Position numbers and translations under genes: made by a program
DNA from: Albugo candida
Taxonomy: Eukaryota > Oomycota > Peronosporomycetes > Albuginales > Albuginaceae
Assembly: GCA_905220665.1 (NCBI GenBank)
Contig: CAJNAR010000152.1
Location: forward strand, 186,001-250,000
Direction: 5' to 3'
DNA length: 64,000 bases
Notes under the pieces: generated by a model
What the model saw: the letters and a program-made list of their open reading frames with translations, nothing else
What the model was told of the DNA's origin: nothing
The model's database searches: none
Shown here: in pieces, positions 41,701 through 52,822 of the stretch
How the letters are laid out: each line of letters begins with the position of its first letter
Position numbering within the stretch: the stretch's first letter is position 1

Positions 41701-42751
41701 CATTATTTGTATTACTAACTATGCATTTTTTCATGAAGGCGTGACTGTGATGTGGATACGGACGCGGAATTCACCAGGACTGTACCAGATACGGAGGAAG
41801 TGCGACAAAGCCGCACATAGGCGTGCTCGATGATGGCAGAAAATTGCGTAATAACGGACCTGTTTCGAGGAAGATAAGGATACGAAGAGGTTTCTAAAAA
41901 AAAGAAAAATGGTATTACCTATTGACGGCCTTCAAAACGGGCATATTAATGCCGCTTGTGTTCTGTCTGTAACAGCCTATGTGGACGTCTAGACACGGGA
42001 GCAGATGTTGCATTTTGAGATGAAAACGATCCAAGGACGTTACTATTCAAGAATAGATCAGTTCTTTACAAAAGTCGAGGGTTCTGATTGCGTGGATTTT
42101 GGTGAAATAAGGTAGAAATGCACAAGATACGGCTTGGCGTAATTTGAATGGATCCTGGATTGAGGTAATACTGAGAAACCAGATTTGCAGAATTTGGAAC
42201 AGCAAAGCTTAAAACATACTGTGCAGTGGATTGTTGAGAAGATCATAAAATTTGCATAAGTTGAAGAAAAAAATCCGGTTATGTTTCTGCAGATGGCGTC
42301 CAGACTTGCTGAGCAGATCATGGACTGGGAGCCTAAAACGATACGAAAGACTGTGCTGCCATGAGAAGATTACGCAGATGCAAAAGCAGCAAAAAAGTGC
42401 CGCTAAAATACTTTTCACAAGGCAAGATAAAGACGGTTAGACGCAGCAAGCACATATTTGAGTGCTTAAAGTTGACATTACTCATCATTCTACCCAGAAT
42501 TGCCCGTCTATGCACCAGACGAACTGGAGGCGGTGCTGAAACAGCGGAGACACTTTATCAGTAGAAGGAGGGGTAGAAGCAAAGAACTAAGTGGAAAGAA
42601 AACAAGGTGTGTGAAATATAGCGTGGTGAAGTGAGCACGGTGGGCAATATGCCGTTCTGTACTGCACAGTACCCTACCGAAAATATTTGGAATTTTAAGT
42701 GACGTACGCGCTCCCGTCCCATATACTTGTCTCACTTCCCAAAAATAAAAC
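38778..42751. other. Gene-poor stretch
   Basis: About 4 kb without a recognised gene. Frames are short and interrupted on both strands. The only one with some coding flavour is 41734-41516 on the minus strand (72 codons, FFVEGISADEDMYAELKEFL), which has no recognised family and no clear neighbouring exon. This stretch and the one beyond the Tc1 relic look like decayed repeat-rich DNA. Confidence 0.5.
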
Positions 42752-43856
42752 TATGGCCACTCAAACTCTAGAAACGTAAACCTTATCTTTTGAGGATAGA
42801 AGCCATCTAGTCGGATGAAGTTGGCTGGTCAGAAAACTCCCTTGATTGGAGCCCATTTCAGGATTAGTTAAATACAAGTACAGCGCACTGTGAAGCACTA
42901 CAGCAATGAATTTAGTGTTATTCCCAAGAAAAGCCCAGGACGACAAAAAAAAACTTGATGAAAGGGGTGTTGGGCACTTGGTCCGCAAAATTAAGGAAGA
43001 TCGGCGGGCAACACTCCAAGACATCACCAACAAAATGACTGTCCAAGTCAGCTCGTCAACAACAAGAAGGCGACTCCATAGAACTGGATTATTTTCTCGC
43101 GTAATGCCCGAAATTTGCACGGAAAGACAGAAATGCAACCATGCAGTTCTGGAATTCGGTCTGCTGGACAGATGAAGCCAGGTTTGAAATCGGCAAAGAT
43201 TTCCGCAAGCCACTTGCATGGAGAACAGGCTAGAGAGGCACAATCTAGACTGTATAGCGCCCTCTCTCAAATCAGGGAGCTCTTCAGTGATGGCTGGGGT
43301 GCCTTTTAAGGCATAAAGAAGAGTTGATTGATTTTATGGCTCGGAATCGGCGGACAGCAGTTGCCTTTGCTGAACAAACCTATGATATTGAATTGGGCGG
43401 ATTCTGGGCTGAGCTGGATGGGACAGTGTTAATGTAAGATGGCGCTCCAATCCATCAAAGCAATGCCCCTAAGAAATGGAGGGATGAAAGAGGCATCGCA
43501 AAGTTGAATTGGCCACCGGATTCCCCAGACCTGAACCCAATCGAACATGTGTGGGCGAGACTCAAAGATCAGATCCAGAAGCTTCCCAAGGGCAATAAAT
43601 GAAGAAGAACTGTGGCATCAATTGAAGATGTTTGGTCCAAGATAGATGAAGATTGGTTGCAGAGATTAGTCGACACCCTCCAAGGCAGAATTCAGGTAGT
43701 TTTTGCTCCAAATGGTGGTTCAACTCGTTGGTAGCATAACCCAGATTCCAATATTAACAAAATGTCTAAAATTTAATCTATATCAATTCTTTTTAATAAA
43801 ACACTTCTTCATATGTAATAGAACAGTTATTGAAAGTTTGAGAGGCATTGAGCTGA
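42752..43856 (+). mobile_element. Decayed Tc1/mariner transposon
   Basis: A broken Tc1-type transposase (see the pseudogene entry) is flanked by a possible imperfect terminal inverted repeat: ATGGCCACTCAAACTCTAG near 42754 and, inverted, ATGCCTCTCAAACTTTCA near 43850. Identity between these ends is roughly 70 percent by eye, and flanking TA duplications could not be confirmed, so the boundaries are approximate. Confidence 0.6.
42906..43733 (+). pseudogene. Tc1-family transposase, inactivated
   Basis: The reading frame starts with a helix-turn-helix region (GVGHLVRKIKEDRRATLQDI) and TTRRRLHRTGLFSRV. After a frameshift it continues with WTDEARFEI (first catalytic aspartate), then DGAPIHQSN (second) and DSPDLNPIEHVW (glutamate). 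The last two catalytic residues are 34 residues apart, which is DD34E, the Tc1 class. A TAA stop lies directly before DGAPIH, other stops follow the first aspartate, and at least one more frameshift occurs near 43600, so no active enzyme can be made. Confidence 0.88.
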
Positions 43857-46588
43857 AGATGGTTGTGTAACTGTGGTTGAAGTGCGCTTGGATGGGTCTA
43901 AAAAATATGGATAAAAAACGAGAATCTTCTTGGTAAGGTACTGTACTGTAGAGCGATGTAAAAAATATGGCGTGAACGGAATCCTGAAAATGTACATTCA
44001 ACAGAAGTGATCATCCTTGAAAACTTTGAGTACAAGGTTTATGCGAAATCGAAAATCCGAATACTGAAGCAGACCTACAGCAGTTTGATGCGCCAGAAAT
44101 AAAATGTTGGACAGCATACCGGATTGCACAGCTTTAATACAAGATTTGGATGGAACGGCTGGGAGTAGAAAGAAGCAAAATATCATGCATCCATTATTGG
44201 ATGAGCATGGTGGACAGCGAAAGAGAAAAATGTGGAAGGTGAGGTGCGCTGTATGTGATGGTACCTATGGGACATCCAAAGGATACGTGGGATACATGTG
44301 TTTTACAAATACACATCAAAGGACTAATGAGTAGCTATTGTTAAGCAACTGTCTCCGGGTAAATTTCTCACTAGCATTTATAAGCGGCTCATTTAAAGGT
44401 CCATGCAAAAACGGGAAACTATTGTACTCCATAGTGGAAACTTTCAGGAGATTGGGATATTATACATAGCTGCGAGCGAAGGGGTTTGACATGCTCCACG
44501 GTCATCGTAATTTGCTGTTCATCTTCGATCCAAGATATGCTGATAGTAAAATATATTGTTATAGAGCGGACAAGCCACAACGCTGGGATATAGATGCAAA
44601 ACGATCTCACGAGATAGTGGACAAATCGATATGAGTCAATAAAAAACACCTTATATTGATACTGGAGGAGTCCATTAGCTTAAAGATGCGATTTTATGTC
44701 ATACTTGATGTGGTATCAGAAGGCCATCGTGGAATGGCACAAGACTCAGCCTGCTATCAAGGTATGGAATAAAATGCTTACCGACATGAGAGAGGGTCTA
44801 AGACATGTTTTACATGCCTTGATGGCTGAATTGAAAATATTTTAGGCGCTATGAGGAGACGTTCATTGCAACAAAACCCAGAAATAATCTGCATTTCGAT
44901 TTCCTACCTATGCTAAAGTGAGTCTTGACCAGCGAGAGAAAGCAGTGTACAAGAGCCAAATCAATTAGGATACACATTTCTAGGAGCGTTTTGTCCATTG
45001 GATTGGATCGAACGACGCTGAAAGTAGCTGGGAATCAGCACGCATTTTGCTGGAAGAGTTACCGGTGTTGTGTACAGAAAGGGGTATGTCGGGTTCAAGG
45101 CGAAAGCTTTGAGATCTTGCACCCCTATTGAAAGTTCAAGGAGGAGACAGAGAGAAATGATGACTCGATAGCCATCTCTGGGCTTAGGTGGTGTGAGAAA
45201 GCGTGATACTTCTATACAGGGATCACGATCATACACATTGTTTTTCTTTGTAGTGTCAAGAGTCAAACGACAACGAAATCGTCTGCAATGACTGAAGAAA
45301 AGATTTGTTCAAAGGCTCAGAAGGACATCAAAGGTGGCTCTTCATTTTACAAAGCAATAATTCCGGATTTTGACAGACGAAGAAAACTTGAAATAAGACT
45401 CTTCGCCCAATACAATATACTCCAAACTATGCCATATATTCGCTTACGCCGCAGTCAAGTATTGCGTCCACTTCTCTGTCTCTCGATCGTACTTCAAAAC
45501 AGCCGATTACGTTGAGATAACCTCGATTTGGTAAGGCACCAGCACCGATGGTCACCGTGATCTCGATCAGCATGCTTCGTCATTTGTAACATTGCACGAG
45601 ATTTCACGTCGAGGTTTCCTGCTCCTCCATCGAATACTGACAATACACGATCATGGTGTCCCACTCTACCAAGATCACTCAGTCAAAGAGGCTAACGATA
45701 CACATCAAAATCATGACGCACTGAATGGTATATATGATGTGATTTGGCAACACAAGCTTCAGAGTACTTTCTGTCTTTAAGTAATGAAAGGAAATCATGA
45801 AGAACGTTTTTATATTCAAATTAAAGTCATTCGCTTTTTTAAGTGATCTACAAATGACTCGAAGCCAGTAGCTGCTTTGTTTGTCTTGCGTGTGTCCATA
45901 GCGTAACAATTTTGTCATGATGTGTATCCAATTAATGAGCTGATTGAAGATACACAGATGAATTTACTGCTGAGACTGATGTCTCAACAAATGACTACTT
46001 TCGCGACAATTCCCGCAATGATATTTCCATTTAAAAAAAGTGATGACATCTTACGGTCCCCAGACTTGCATCATGTCAAATCAGCCGTAATTTATGTGTG
46101 ACAAGTCATCAAATACTTCCTTTGCTTGGCTCGTGAGTTTAAAGACTTGTGTGCCTCAGAAGTGTGACGATAATACCGCCCGGTCTTTCCACATTCAATC
46201 AGAATCGAAATTCTGAGAAAATAATTCATGCAGATAAATGTGCATAGCTATCGCGTCTTGGCCACGCATACTGTGACGTGACCGTCGTCATGCTTCTAAA
46301 TTGCATCTCTGGTGATCTATTACAGACAAAATAGACAGAATCGAATAGACCGTCATCTGGTATGACTACTTTAAAGTGTAAGCTTTGAAATACTCGTCAT
46401 TAACGGATCTTTTGGCCGAAAAGTAGGTGATACTTTCACTCTGGACGCAATCATGTATCGAAATGGCAGACACTAACAATACATTCTCAACTACTCACTT
46501 CTCTTTTGGTTCTATAAGCTCTGCAAGACCTGCTCAAGCTCGTGAGACGTAGAAATGCACGTACTACAAATGAGCTATTTGCAACACT
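43857..46588. other. Gene-poor stretch
   Basis: This stretch has no recognised gene. A plus-strand frame at 44104-44334 encodes KMWKVRCAVCDG followed by GYMCFTNTH, a loose zinc-knuckle-like pattern that could be a transposase tail, but the support is weak. The rest is AT-rich with short broken frames. Confidence 0.45.
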
Positions 46589-48122
46589 TTATTCAACTTT
46601 AGCATGATCAGGATTCTGATCTTTTTCTATTGAATCGATTGGGATGGTAAAAACCGGAATGCCGAGCACATTCTTTACTTCGTATATCACAGAGATAACA
46701 ATATGCACGTAAGAGATCAGCGACAGGAAGAAAAACTCTTTGATGAAAAGCGCTTCATTGATGACCTCGTGAAACCCTTCCATAACGCTAAAAGCGCAAT
46801 GTGCGGCAACGAAAAAAATTGGGACGAGCGTTTTGCGGAATGGACGATATTCTTCTCCACACAGGTGAGCCAGCATCAAATGTAGCTACAGCAGTAGAAT
46901 TAGAAACTATTTATTCGGCAAGTATAGAAAACACAGTGTACTTACAACGAGTTTATTGCTCAAAAGCCCAAGCATCCAAAGAAAAAGACGGGGGTAATGC
47001 TGAAAGATTTTGCCGGGGGAAAACAATGCCCAAAGAATACCCATTCCATTGGTAATGATAAATGGACCCAAGCGAGTGATGGCGACAAGGATTGAATCGT
47101 TGCGTGACCGCACTGCGTGTAACACATTCTTCGCACTGGACCATAACAAAATGAGCTACATGGCGAATTCACAACACAAAAAGCCACTCACTTGATCATC
47201 AAAGTCATGACAGTAGTGCCAATGACAGTGAACAGGAAAAGCGTATTATTCTGAAAACCGAGAAACCACTCCTGAATCCAGAAACCAGGACCAAATATCC
47301 CCGTGATAAATTGCAGTACAATTGCGATAAGAATGCCTTCAGTAGGCCCATTGATTGCCGGTAATTGAAGTGATCCACAATAATATCTTTCATAGCAAAT
47401 ATGCTCAATATGTCAGGTGTAGAAAAAGCGGCTTACTCTTCCCAAGTCGCGGTGATAAAAAGGAGATGACCACTTAATACAAAAACCAACGCTTTCCACG
47501 TTGCTCCAAGTTGAAGAACGCAAGCCATTGTGAGTGTGCCAACTGACATATTCAAAGCATCACAACCATGATCAAACAGCAATCCAAGCGGGGAGGACGT
47601 TCTCGTCCGACGCGCTTGTTTCCCGTCCAAGTTATCCAGGGTCTAATAACCTCATTAGTGTGCACAGAATCCCCATCATCGACATCACCTGATACGCAAA
47701 AAGGGCCAAGCAAGAGGCAAAATATAGCCAGGAAGGCGCCTCTCCAGCAAGGGCCGGGCAGTAAAAGATGAAACAAGCATGCGTAAATGCAACTAGAAGC
47801 AGTCCCGTCAATGTGATCTACATCAGCATCTGAAGTTACATCGTCTATACAATTGAGCCTGAGCCACTGTACTTACAACATTGGGCGCAAGCCACATAGG
47901 TAGAAATTCCACTAATTTGTTATTCATTGGTGTGAGCACATGCTTATAAATCAGGGAGTTATCGCCGCCGTGGTACTCATATGTGAGCAGCTTTTCTGAT
48001 CCTTCGTGGCTCACGTACTTTTGAAAGTACGTCGACTTCCCTTCCGTCGTGGTTCGATGGCGAACCCTCCGATTCAGCAAAGCTCCGGACGTCATTGCCG
48101 CACTATGGAAATGATTGGACAT
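46589..48122 (-). CDS. CEPT1: Choline/ethanolamine phosphotransferase (CDP-alcohol)
   Basis: Six exons, 48122-47877, 47817-47689, 47642-47437, 47386-47192, 47135-46946 and 46885-46589, join in frame to 420 residues. The CDP-alcohol phosphatidyltransferase signature is complete after splicing: DNLDGKQARRT followed by SSPLGLLFDHGCDAL, giving the DG..AR........G...D...D pattern whose aspartates bind metal and CDP. Other family blocks are WLAPNVITLTGL and TWEEYYCGSLQLP with NGPTEG. About eight to ten membrane helices are expected. The enzyme makes phosphatidylcholine and/or phosphatidylethanolamine from CDP-alcohol and diacylglycerol in the ER or Golgi; sequence alone does not tell which alcohol is preferred. 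It is divergent from the 1112-residue gene. Confidence 0.93.
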
Positions 48123-48440
48123 AAATAGACGATCGCGGCCAAATGCGACCGATAAATGATTTGCGATATGCTTCTTGCAACAGCTATCTACTAGCGCTCA
48201 CTCCGAGTCCGACGCTATAGTAGAGGTTTTTCTGTACATAAGTAATCTGTCGTTGACATCAGAGATAGCCATCCCGCTAATCTATAACGCGTAAAAACTG
48301 ATGTAACTAATCCCTACTTGATGAGATGAGCAAATTCGTCGCTGTTTTGGCGCTATTTTTGATCTTTGCGCAGAAAAACGACCAAAACAGTTTCAATCTG
48401 TTAACGTTGCAGGTGACTTTGCTATTTTGCGTCGACGAGA
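48123..48440. promoter_or_regulatory. Bidirectional promoter region with possible 5' UTR intron
   Basis: This is 318 bases between divergent start codons. A TTGCAG just before 48412 and the short open frame starting at 48325 suggest that the rightward transcript may carry a spliced 5' leader or an upstream frame. No defined motif was assigned. Confidence 0.35.
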
Positions 48441-51400
48441 ATGGTGGACAAGATTAAGGATTTTTTTCGGAATTTTATTCTGACAAAATCGGCATTTCAA
48501 GATAACAATGACGACAGAGGCGAACAATCTCTAGTGAAGAGTGATCAGAACAATGAGAAGGGTGATACGATGCCTGAAAATGTCATAAACGGATCTGTAG
48601 GGAGCGGAGGAATTCCACGTGTGTCGTCAATGCAACAAGTAGCGTCCAACAAGTTACACAGCAAGGCGGATAGCACTTATACACATTCGAGAGACGCATT
48701 ATCGGTCATGCAATTGTCGTTCGCAATCAACGATCATAAAGCGCCTTCTGGCTCAAGCGTATTGTCTGCAGCATTGAAGGCCGGGCACTACCTCACAACC
48801 GATACTTTTGATCGAACGCTGAGATGGGACGTGGTTTTATATAAACTTTATCAATTGATTCGGGAAGCTCTTCGAACGACATGTCTGATCTCAAGCGCTG
48901 GTTCACCACTCACGAGATCGATGAAGAATAACCCAGGTAGAATGACAACAATGAACTCAAACCTCCAAACAGACTCAATTGCGTTTGATCACGAAAATAA
49001 CTTTTACATTCCAAGTGCACAAATGCATGCGGTTGTGGAAATGTTGAAGCAGATGGGGACCCGAGAAATTCAGCTGCAAATCTTTCGATACTACCGCAGT
49101 GGTATTACGTGCTCTGGCCGAATGCATGAGAATTCTGCCAAAGCTTGTAACTCGAATCGAATTGGAATAAATGAAACTGAACGGATGGAGCTGCTTAATA
49201 ATTGTCGCCGAGCCCTTCTTGACTGCTGGAAATTCGCTCTTGATCAGCTGAATCAATTCACATTTCGGCTATATGAGCATGATCGAGAGGACATTGTCTA
49301 CTTGTATTATGAATTGATTTGCCATGTTGCTGAAAGATGTGAATTTCATCCACCTGGTCATTTTGAGTATCAAAAAGACTCGCATGATGCAAACGGAAAC
49401 GAAGTGGAAGCCCATCGCGATATCGATGAGGTGAATCAACTACGGGAAGCAAGCAGTGAGATTGGAAGTGTCAAGCCCCACGATCAGGTTCCAAAGATCA
49501 TAAGAAAAGGGTCGACTTGTACGAGTCCAAAAGATGAGACCGCCGAAAGCGACATAGACGCGTATCGCTGGTCCCTTGTTGCCACATTTCACCACGTTGC
49601 TGAGACAATCGAATATACAAAGCAACATAAACGGCCTGGTCGAAATTGGATCTCCATCAAAGAAGCTCAATTTTCCTCCAAAATGATTGCTATCGCTTTT
49701 GTTCGAATTCCATCGGTTCAAATGGTGATTTTAGAGCATATTTCACTCGCTGTCAAACAAAAAGAATGGTCTTTGGATCGAAATGAGGCCAGCAATACTC
49801 CGCAAGGAACGAAATCCTCTCGACGTCGTCACTCATCGGGTAGCAATTCCAATGATTTGCAAAAGTTCTTACAAGAATGGAGCGGTTGTGCTGACAATTT
49901 CAAGAAATGTGGTCGATCCAAAAAAGCGCATGGAAGAAGTTTAGACGGTGTCGACGAAAATCAAGACTCATACATTCCAAACAGCGCACCAAATGATATG
50001 AAAAACCTGCGCAAATGTGCAAGTATGGATACAGATACTCTGTCATTGGTTCATTCTTCCGACACCTTCAAATTTCTCAACGTCGGGGTACGAAAACGTT
50101 CATTGTCTCCAAGAAAAGCATCGAGACAAGAGAGGATTGTGGATAATACGCATGCTTTTACTGCTGACCCATTGGCATCAAAGGCGTGGGAACAAGAATT
50201 TCCAGCGCTTTTTGGGTGGACGATGTACAAACCATATCTGGCTTCATCTTTGGACGTGGAGTTATACTCAATTCCCTCCTTGCAGGGTCAAGATTTTCCA
50301 TCCTGGCTCGACAAGATTACTCACGATGGAGAATTTTTTGCATGGTTCATGTCATCGTACTTTGAGCATCTCGCTATCTCGTCGTATAGCGTGAAATACC
50401 CGTCAGCATTTCGACCCATTCCGTGGACAGCACTTCCAGGCTACGCTCTTTTGGTCAAGACGCTGCTTCTTCTTGTTCGAGAGGCAGCGTGGGAACAATG
50501 GCAAATGACTTGTCGAAGTTATGAAGATGACCTGAAAGCTTTTGTCAACGAGACTCCATGCGTATCTCTTTTTTTCGCTCTTTCTCGTCGCGGGATCACG
50601 ACAGTATTGGACCAGGTGCATCATTGGCTTGGAGTGAATCCAGGTTTGTTGGATCCATGCGTCTTAGCTCTGCTCGAATGTACGAATGCTTACAGTATCA
50701 AAAGTGTCAGCCAGTGTCTTTCCAACTTGGAAAAATGGTTCAGTGCTGCTGCAATACCCCGAAAGTATCCATCCAACAAAATTTCAACTTCTTTGTGGCG
50801 GTTGCCAACGTCATTCCAAGGGCTTAAATTCGTATACGCTGTGCGTCGGCTGGTGTCAAGCGAGAATTTTGAGATTTTGAAGCGGGTGCTACTGTTTCTG
50901 TATCGTCGGATGGACTACTTTGAGGACACGTTGCGTCAGCAGACTCTCAAGATACTCATACAGCGTCATATGAGCCTTTTTCTCCACTGGAATTACGAGG
51001 TTCGACGATATTATCACCATCTTTTGGTTTTTCGTGTGGCTAGAGTATCACGAACAGCACTTAAATCATCCACAGACTATCTTCTCGTTCGGAAGGATTT
51101 CGATGGTCTCTCTTGCTTTGACAGTCGATTTCTTCTTCCATTTGATACTCGGCTCAATGGGAGCGTGAGTGTGACATCATGTTACGACGACTGTGTCACA
51201 AACTCTGCTGATGATTCAATGGCAGCAAATAGTCCGCCCGAAATACAGGAATTACTGAAAAAGACAAATTTGAAACAATTATGGACGAGAAGCGATTTGA
51301 AGTGGTTGCGAAGAGAACAAGCGTTTTGGCGTGCATTTGATGCTTGCATCGCGACGATATGCTGCGATGAACGGAAAAGAGCACACGAACGAAATCAGCA

Positions 51401-51779
51401 ATTCCAACAGGAACAAGAAGCTATTCACATCCGATCGTTGTCTTTTCATAAGCTGCATACGAATCCAGACACTTCATTCAAGATCAACTCGGTCCATGAG
51501 GGACTTCCAGGGGCCAAATTGGGATGCGGACAACAAGAGGTCGACAGGTTGAGTCGGGCGTTATGTCGTCAGCCTCCATACTATCTTCGATATCTTCCAA
51601 CTGAGCATGTGGGCTACTTGCAAGAACTCAAGAGATTAGCTTCTCACTTCAAATATCCCGATAATTTGCAGGTGTACGCTCCAACATCTCTGCGTGAGTA
51701 TTCCGACACTCTTACAAGCTACTTTCAAGAGTTTAATCGCTATGGAGTCGTTGAAGCAACTCCTTTAGAATTTTGCTGA
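48441..51779 (+). CDS. Large protein of unknown function, possibly DUF1765-like
   Basis: This is an intronless 1112-residue frame with an ATG start. No signal peptide or clear membrane segment is seen; the chain is helical with a basic Ser-rich central linker (about 430-550). The region from about 580 to 880 (PALFGWTMYKPYLASSLDVE, then FEILKRVLLFLYRRMDYFED and FLHWNYEVRRYYHHLLVFR) recalls the fungal DUF1765 pattern, in which an RLFLHWS-type block follows a helical repeat. This match is from memory and by eye. The C-terminus contains a QPPYYLRYLPTEHVGYL motif that looks conserved. The cellular role is unknown. Confidence 0.65.
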   Translation: MVDKIKDFFRNFILTKSAFQDNNDDRGEQSLVKSDQNNEKGDTMPENVINGSVGSGGIPRVSSMQQVASNKLHSKADSTYTHSRDALSVMQLSFAINDHKAPSGSSVLSAALKAGHYLTTDTFDRTLRWDVVLYKLYQLIREALRTTCLISSAGSPLTRSMKNNPGRMTTMNSNLQTDSIAFDHENNFYIPSAQMHAVVEMLKQMGTREIQLQIFRYYRSGITCSGRMHENSAKACNSNRIGINETERMELLNNCRRALLDCWKFALDQLNQFTFRLYEHDREDIVYLYYELICHVAERCEFHPPGHFEYQKDSHDANGNEVEAHRDIDEVNQLREASSEIGSVKPHDQVPKIIRKGSTCTSPKDETAESDIDAYRWSLVATFHHVAETIEYTKQHKRPGRNWISIKEAQFSSKMIAIAFVRIPSVQMVILEHISLAVKQKEWSLDRNEASNTPQGTKSSRRRHSSGSNSNDLQKFLQEWSGCADNFKKCGRSKKAHGRSLDGVDENQDSYIPNSAPNDMKNLRKCASMDTDTLSLVHSSDTFKFLNVGVRKRSLSPRKASRQERIVDNTHAFTADPLASKAWEQEFPALFGWTMYKPYLASSLDVELYSIPSLQGQDFPSWLDKITHDGEFFAWFMSSYFEHLAISSYSVKYPSAFRPIPWTALPGYALLVKTLLLLVREAAWEQWQMTCRSYEDDLKAFVNETPCVSLFFALSRRGITTVLDQVHHWLGVNPGLLDPCVLALLECTNAYSIKSVSQCLSNLEKWFSAAAIPRKYPSNKISTSLWRLPTSFQGLKFVYAVRRLVSSENFEILKRVLLFLYRRMDYFEDTLRQQTLKILIQRHMSLFLHWNYEVRRYYHHLLVFRVARVSRTALKSSTDYLLVRKDFDGLSCFDSRFLLPFDTRLNGSVSVTSCYDDCVTNSADDSMAANSPPEIQELLKKTNLKQLWTRSDLKWLRREQAFWRAFDACIATICCDERKRAHERNQQFQQEQEAIHIRSLSFHKLHTNPDTSFKINSVHEGLPGAKLGCGQQEVDRLSRALCRQPPYYLRYLPTEHVGYLQELKRLASHFKYPDNLQVYAPTSLREYSDTLTSYFQEFNRYGVVEATPLEFC

Positions 51780-52020
51780 GAGCAAAAGTTGATTTTGCAC
51801 ACCATAGCGATAGATTGCAGTTGCTCTTTGGCTACTTCCTGGAGGATTTTGATTGGTGCTTTGTCATTGAAAAGACTGAAAGATATGAAAACGAAACGGA
51901 TAGCAGTTCTTTCATATTATCCGATTTTAACGTCACAGTTACATAAAAAGACTTCAAAATGAGAAAAGAATCACAATATCAGTTCTCAGATACTTTGCTG
52001 GAGATCAGGAGCTCGATGGT

Positions 52021-52533
52021 TTAAGAGCTTTTGTCTGCGTCATCGCGAAGGTTCAGGTTGAAATCCTCGATCGGCTTGAATGTAACGGGAGCGCTCTTGT
52101 TTGCATTTGCAACTTCATACCAATTGGACGTATCGTTATCCGTCTTGGCGTTCCCACCATTGTCCACCGTGCCATCTTCACCGTTATCCATCTTGGCCTT
52201 ACCATCATTACCCATCTTGCCATCTTCACCATTATCTATCGCGACCTTTCCATCATTACCCATTTTGGCGTTCCCATCGCTATAGCTTTTGTAAACTTCC
52301 TCGCCATTGTTGTTGGAGTCCCCGCCATTATTGTATTTGGAGTCCTCGCTATTATACGCTTTGGCCATTTCATCATTCTTGCCCACATTAGTCGCACCGT
52401 AAGTCTGATTGCCACTCGTGTTTGCGGAAACATTGCCTTGAAAGGCATTCACCGAGTTGTTATGATTATCCTGTTGGCCGAATGACGCGACTTGTGCAGC
52501 GGATAGTACAGCGATAAGAGCGGATACGCGCAT
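52021..52533 (-). CDS. Small secreted Asn/Asp/Gly-rich repeat protein
   Basis: Starting at the ATG at 52533, the product is 170 residues. The N-terminus MRVSALIAVLSAAQVASFGQ is a strong signal peptide, so this start is preferred to one 15 codons upstream. The mature part is very rich in Asn, Gly and Asp, with imperfect repeats around MGNDGK and DNGEDG (about residues 85-130) and possible N-glycosylation sites (NNS, NVS, NTS, NQT). No cysteines or known domain are present. It could be a cell-wall, extracellular-matrix or host-interface protein; this is inference. It lies between the two largest genes on the right of the window. Confidence 0.7.
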   Translation of the reverse strand: MRVSALIAVLSAAQVASFGQQDNHNNSVNAFQGNVSANTSGNQTYGATNVGKNDEMAKAYNSEDSKYNNGGDSNNNGEEVYKSYSDGNAKMGNDGKVAIDNGEDGKMGNDGKAKMDNGEDGTVDNGGNAKTDNDTSNWYEVANANKSAPVTFKPIEDFNLNLRDDADKSS

Positions 52534-52822
52534 GGTCAGTAGATGATTGGTTTGGTAGAGTTTCTTGGAGTTGTTCAAGCTGTCTGAAAATCTGGAAATG
52601 AGCCATTGAATCGCCTAAATAGCGGCGACACACTTTCTCAATTTAGACGGGTCATCGCATTGAGAAAATACGGCAGCAATATTGTTTCTCTATTCTGATA
52701 AACTTTATTAAGGAATACAAACAGACTTTTGTATATCCGAGCACTCATGTTTGACCACAATTGTACTATCATAATTTATTGAACATCACTACGGAAACTT
52801 CAACCGAAACTTCAACGCACAA

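Noticed and set aside
43115..43309. Short frame overlapping the Tc1 relic
   Set aside because: It is an off-frame reading of the broken transposase, not a separate gene.
52031..52391. Pro/Ser-rich plus-strand frames over the secreted repeat gene
   Set aside because: They are antisense translations of the repeat; the minus frame has the signal peptide and start.
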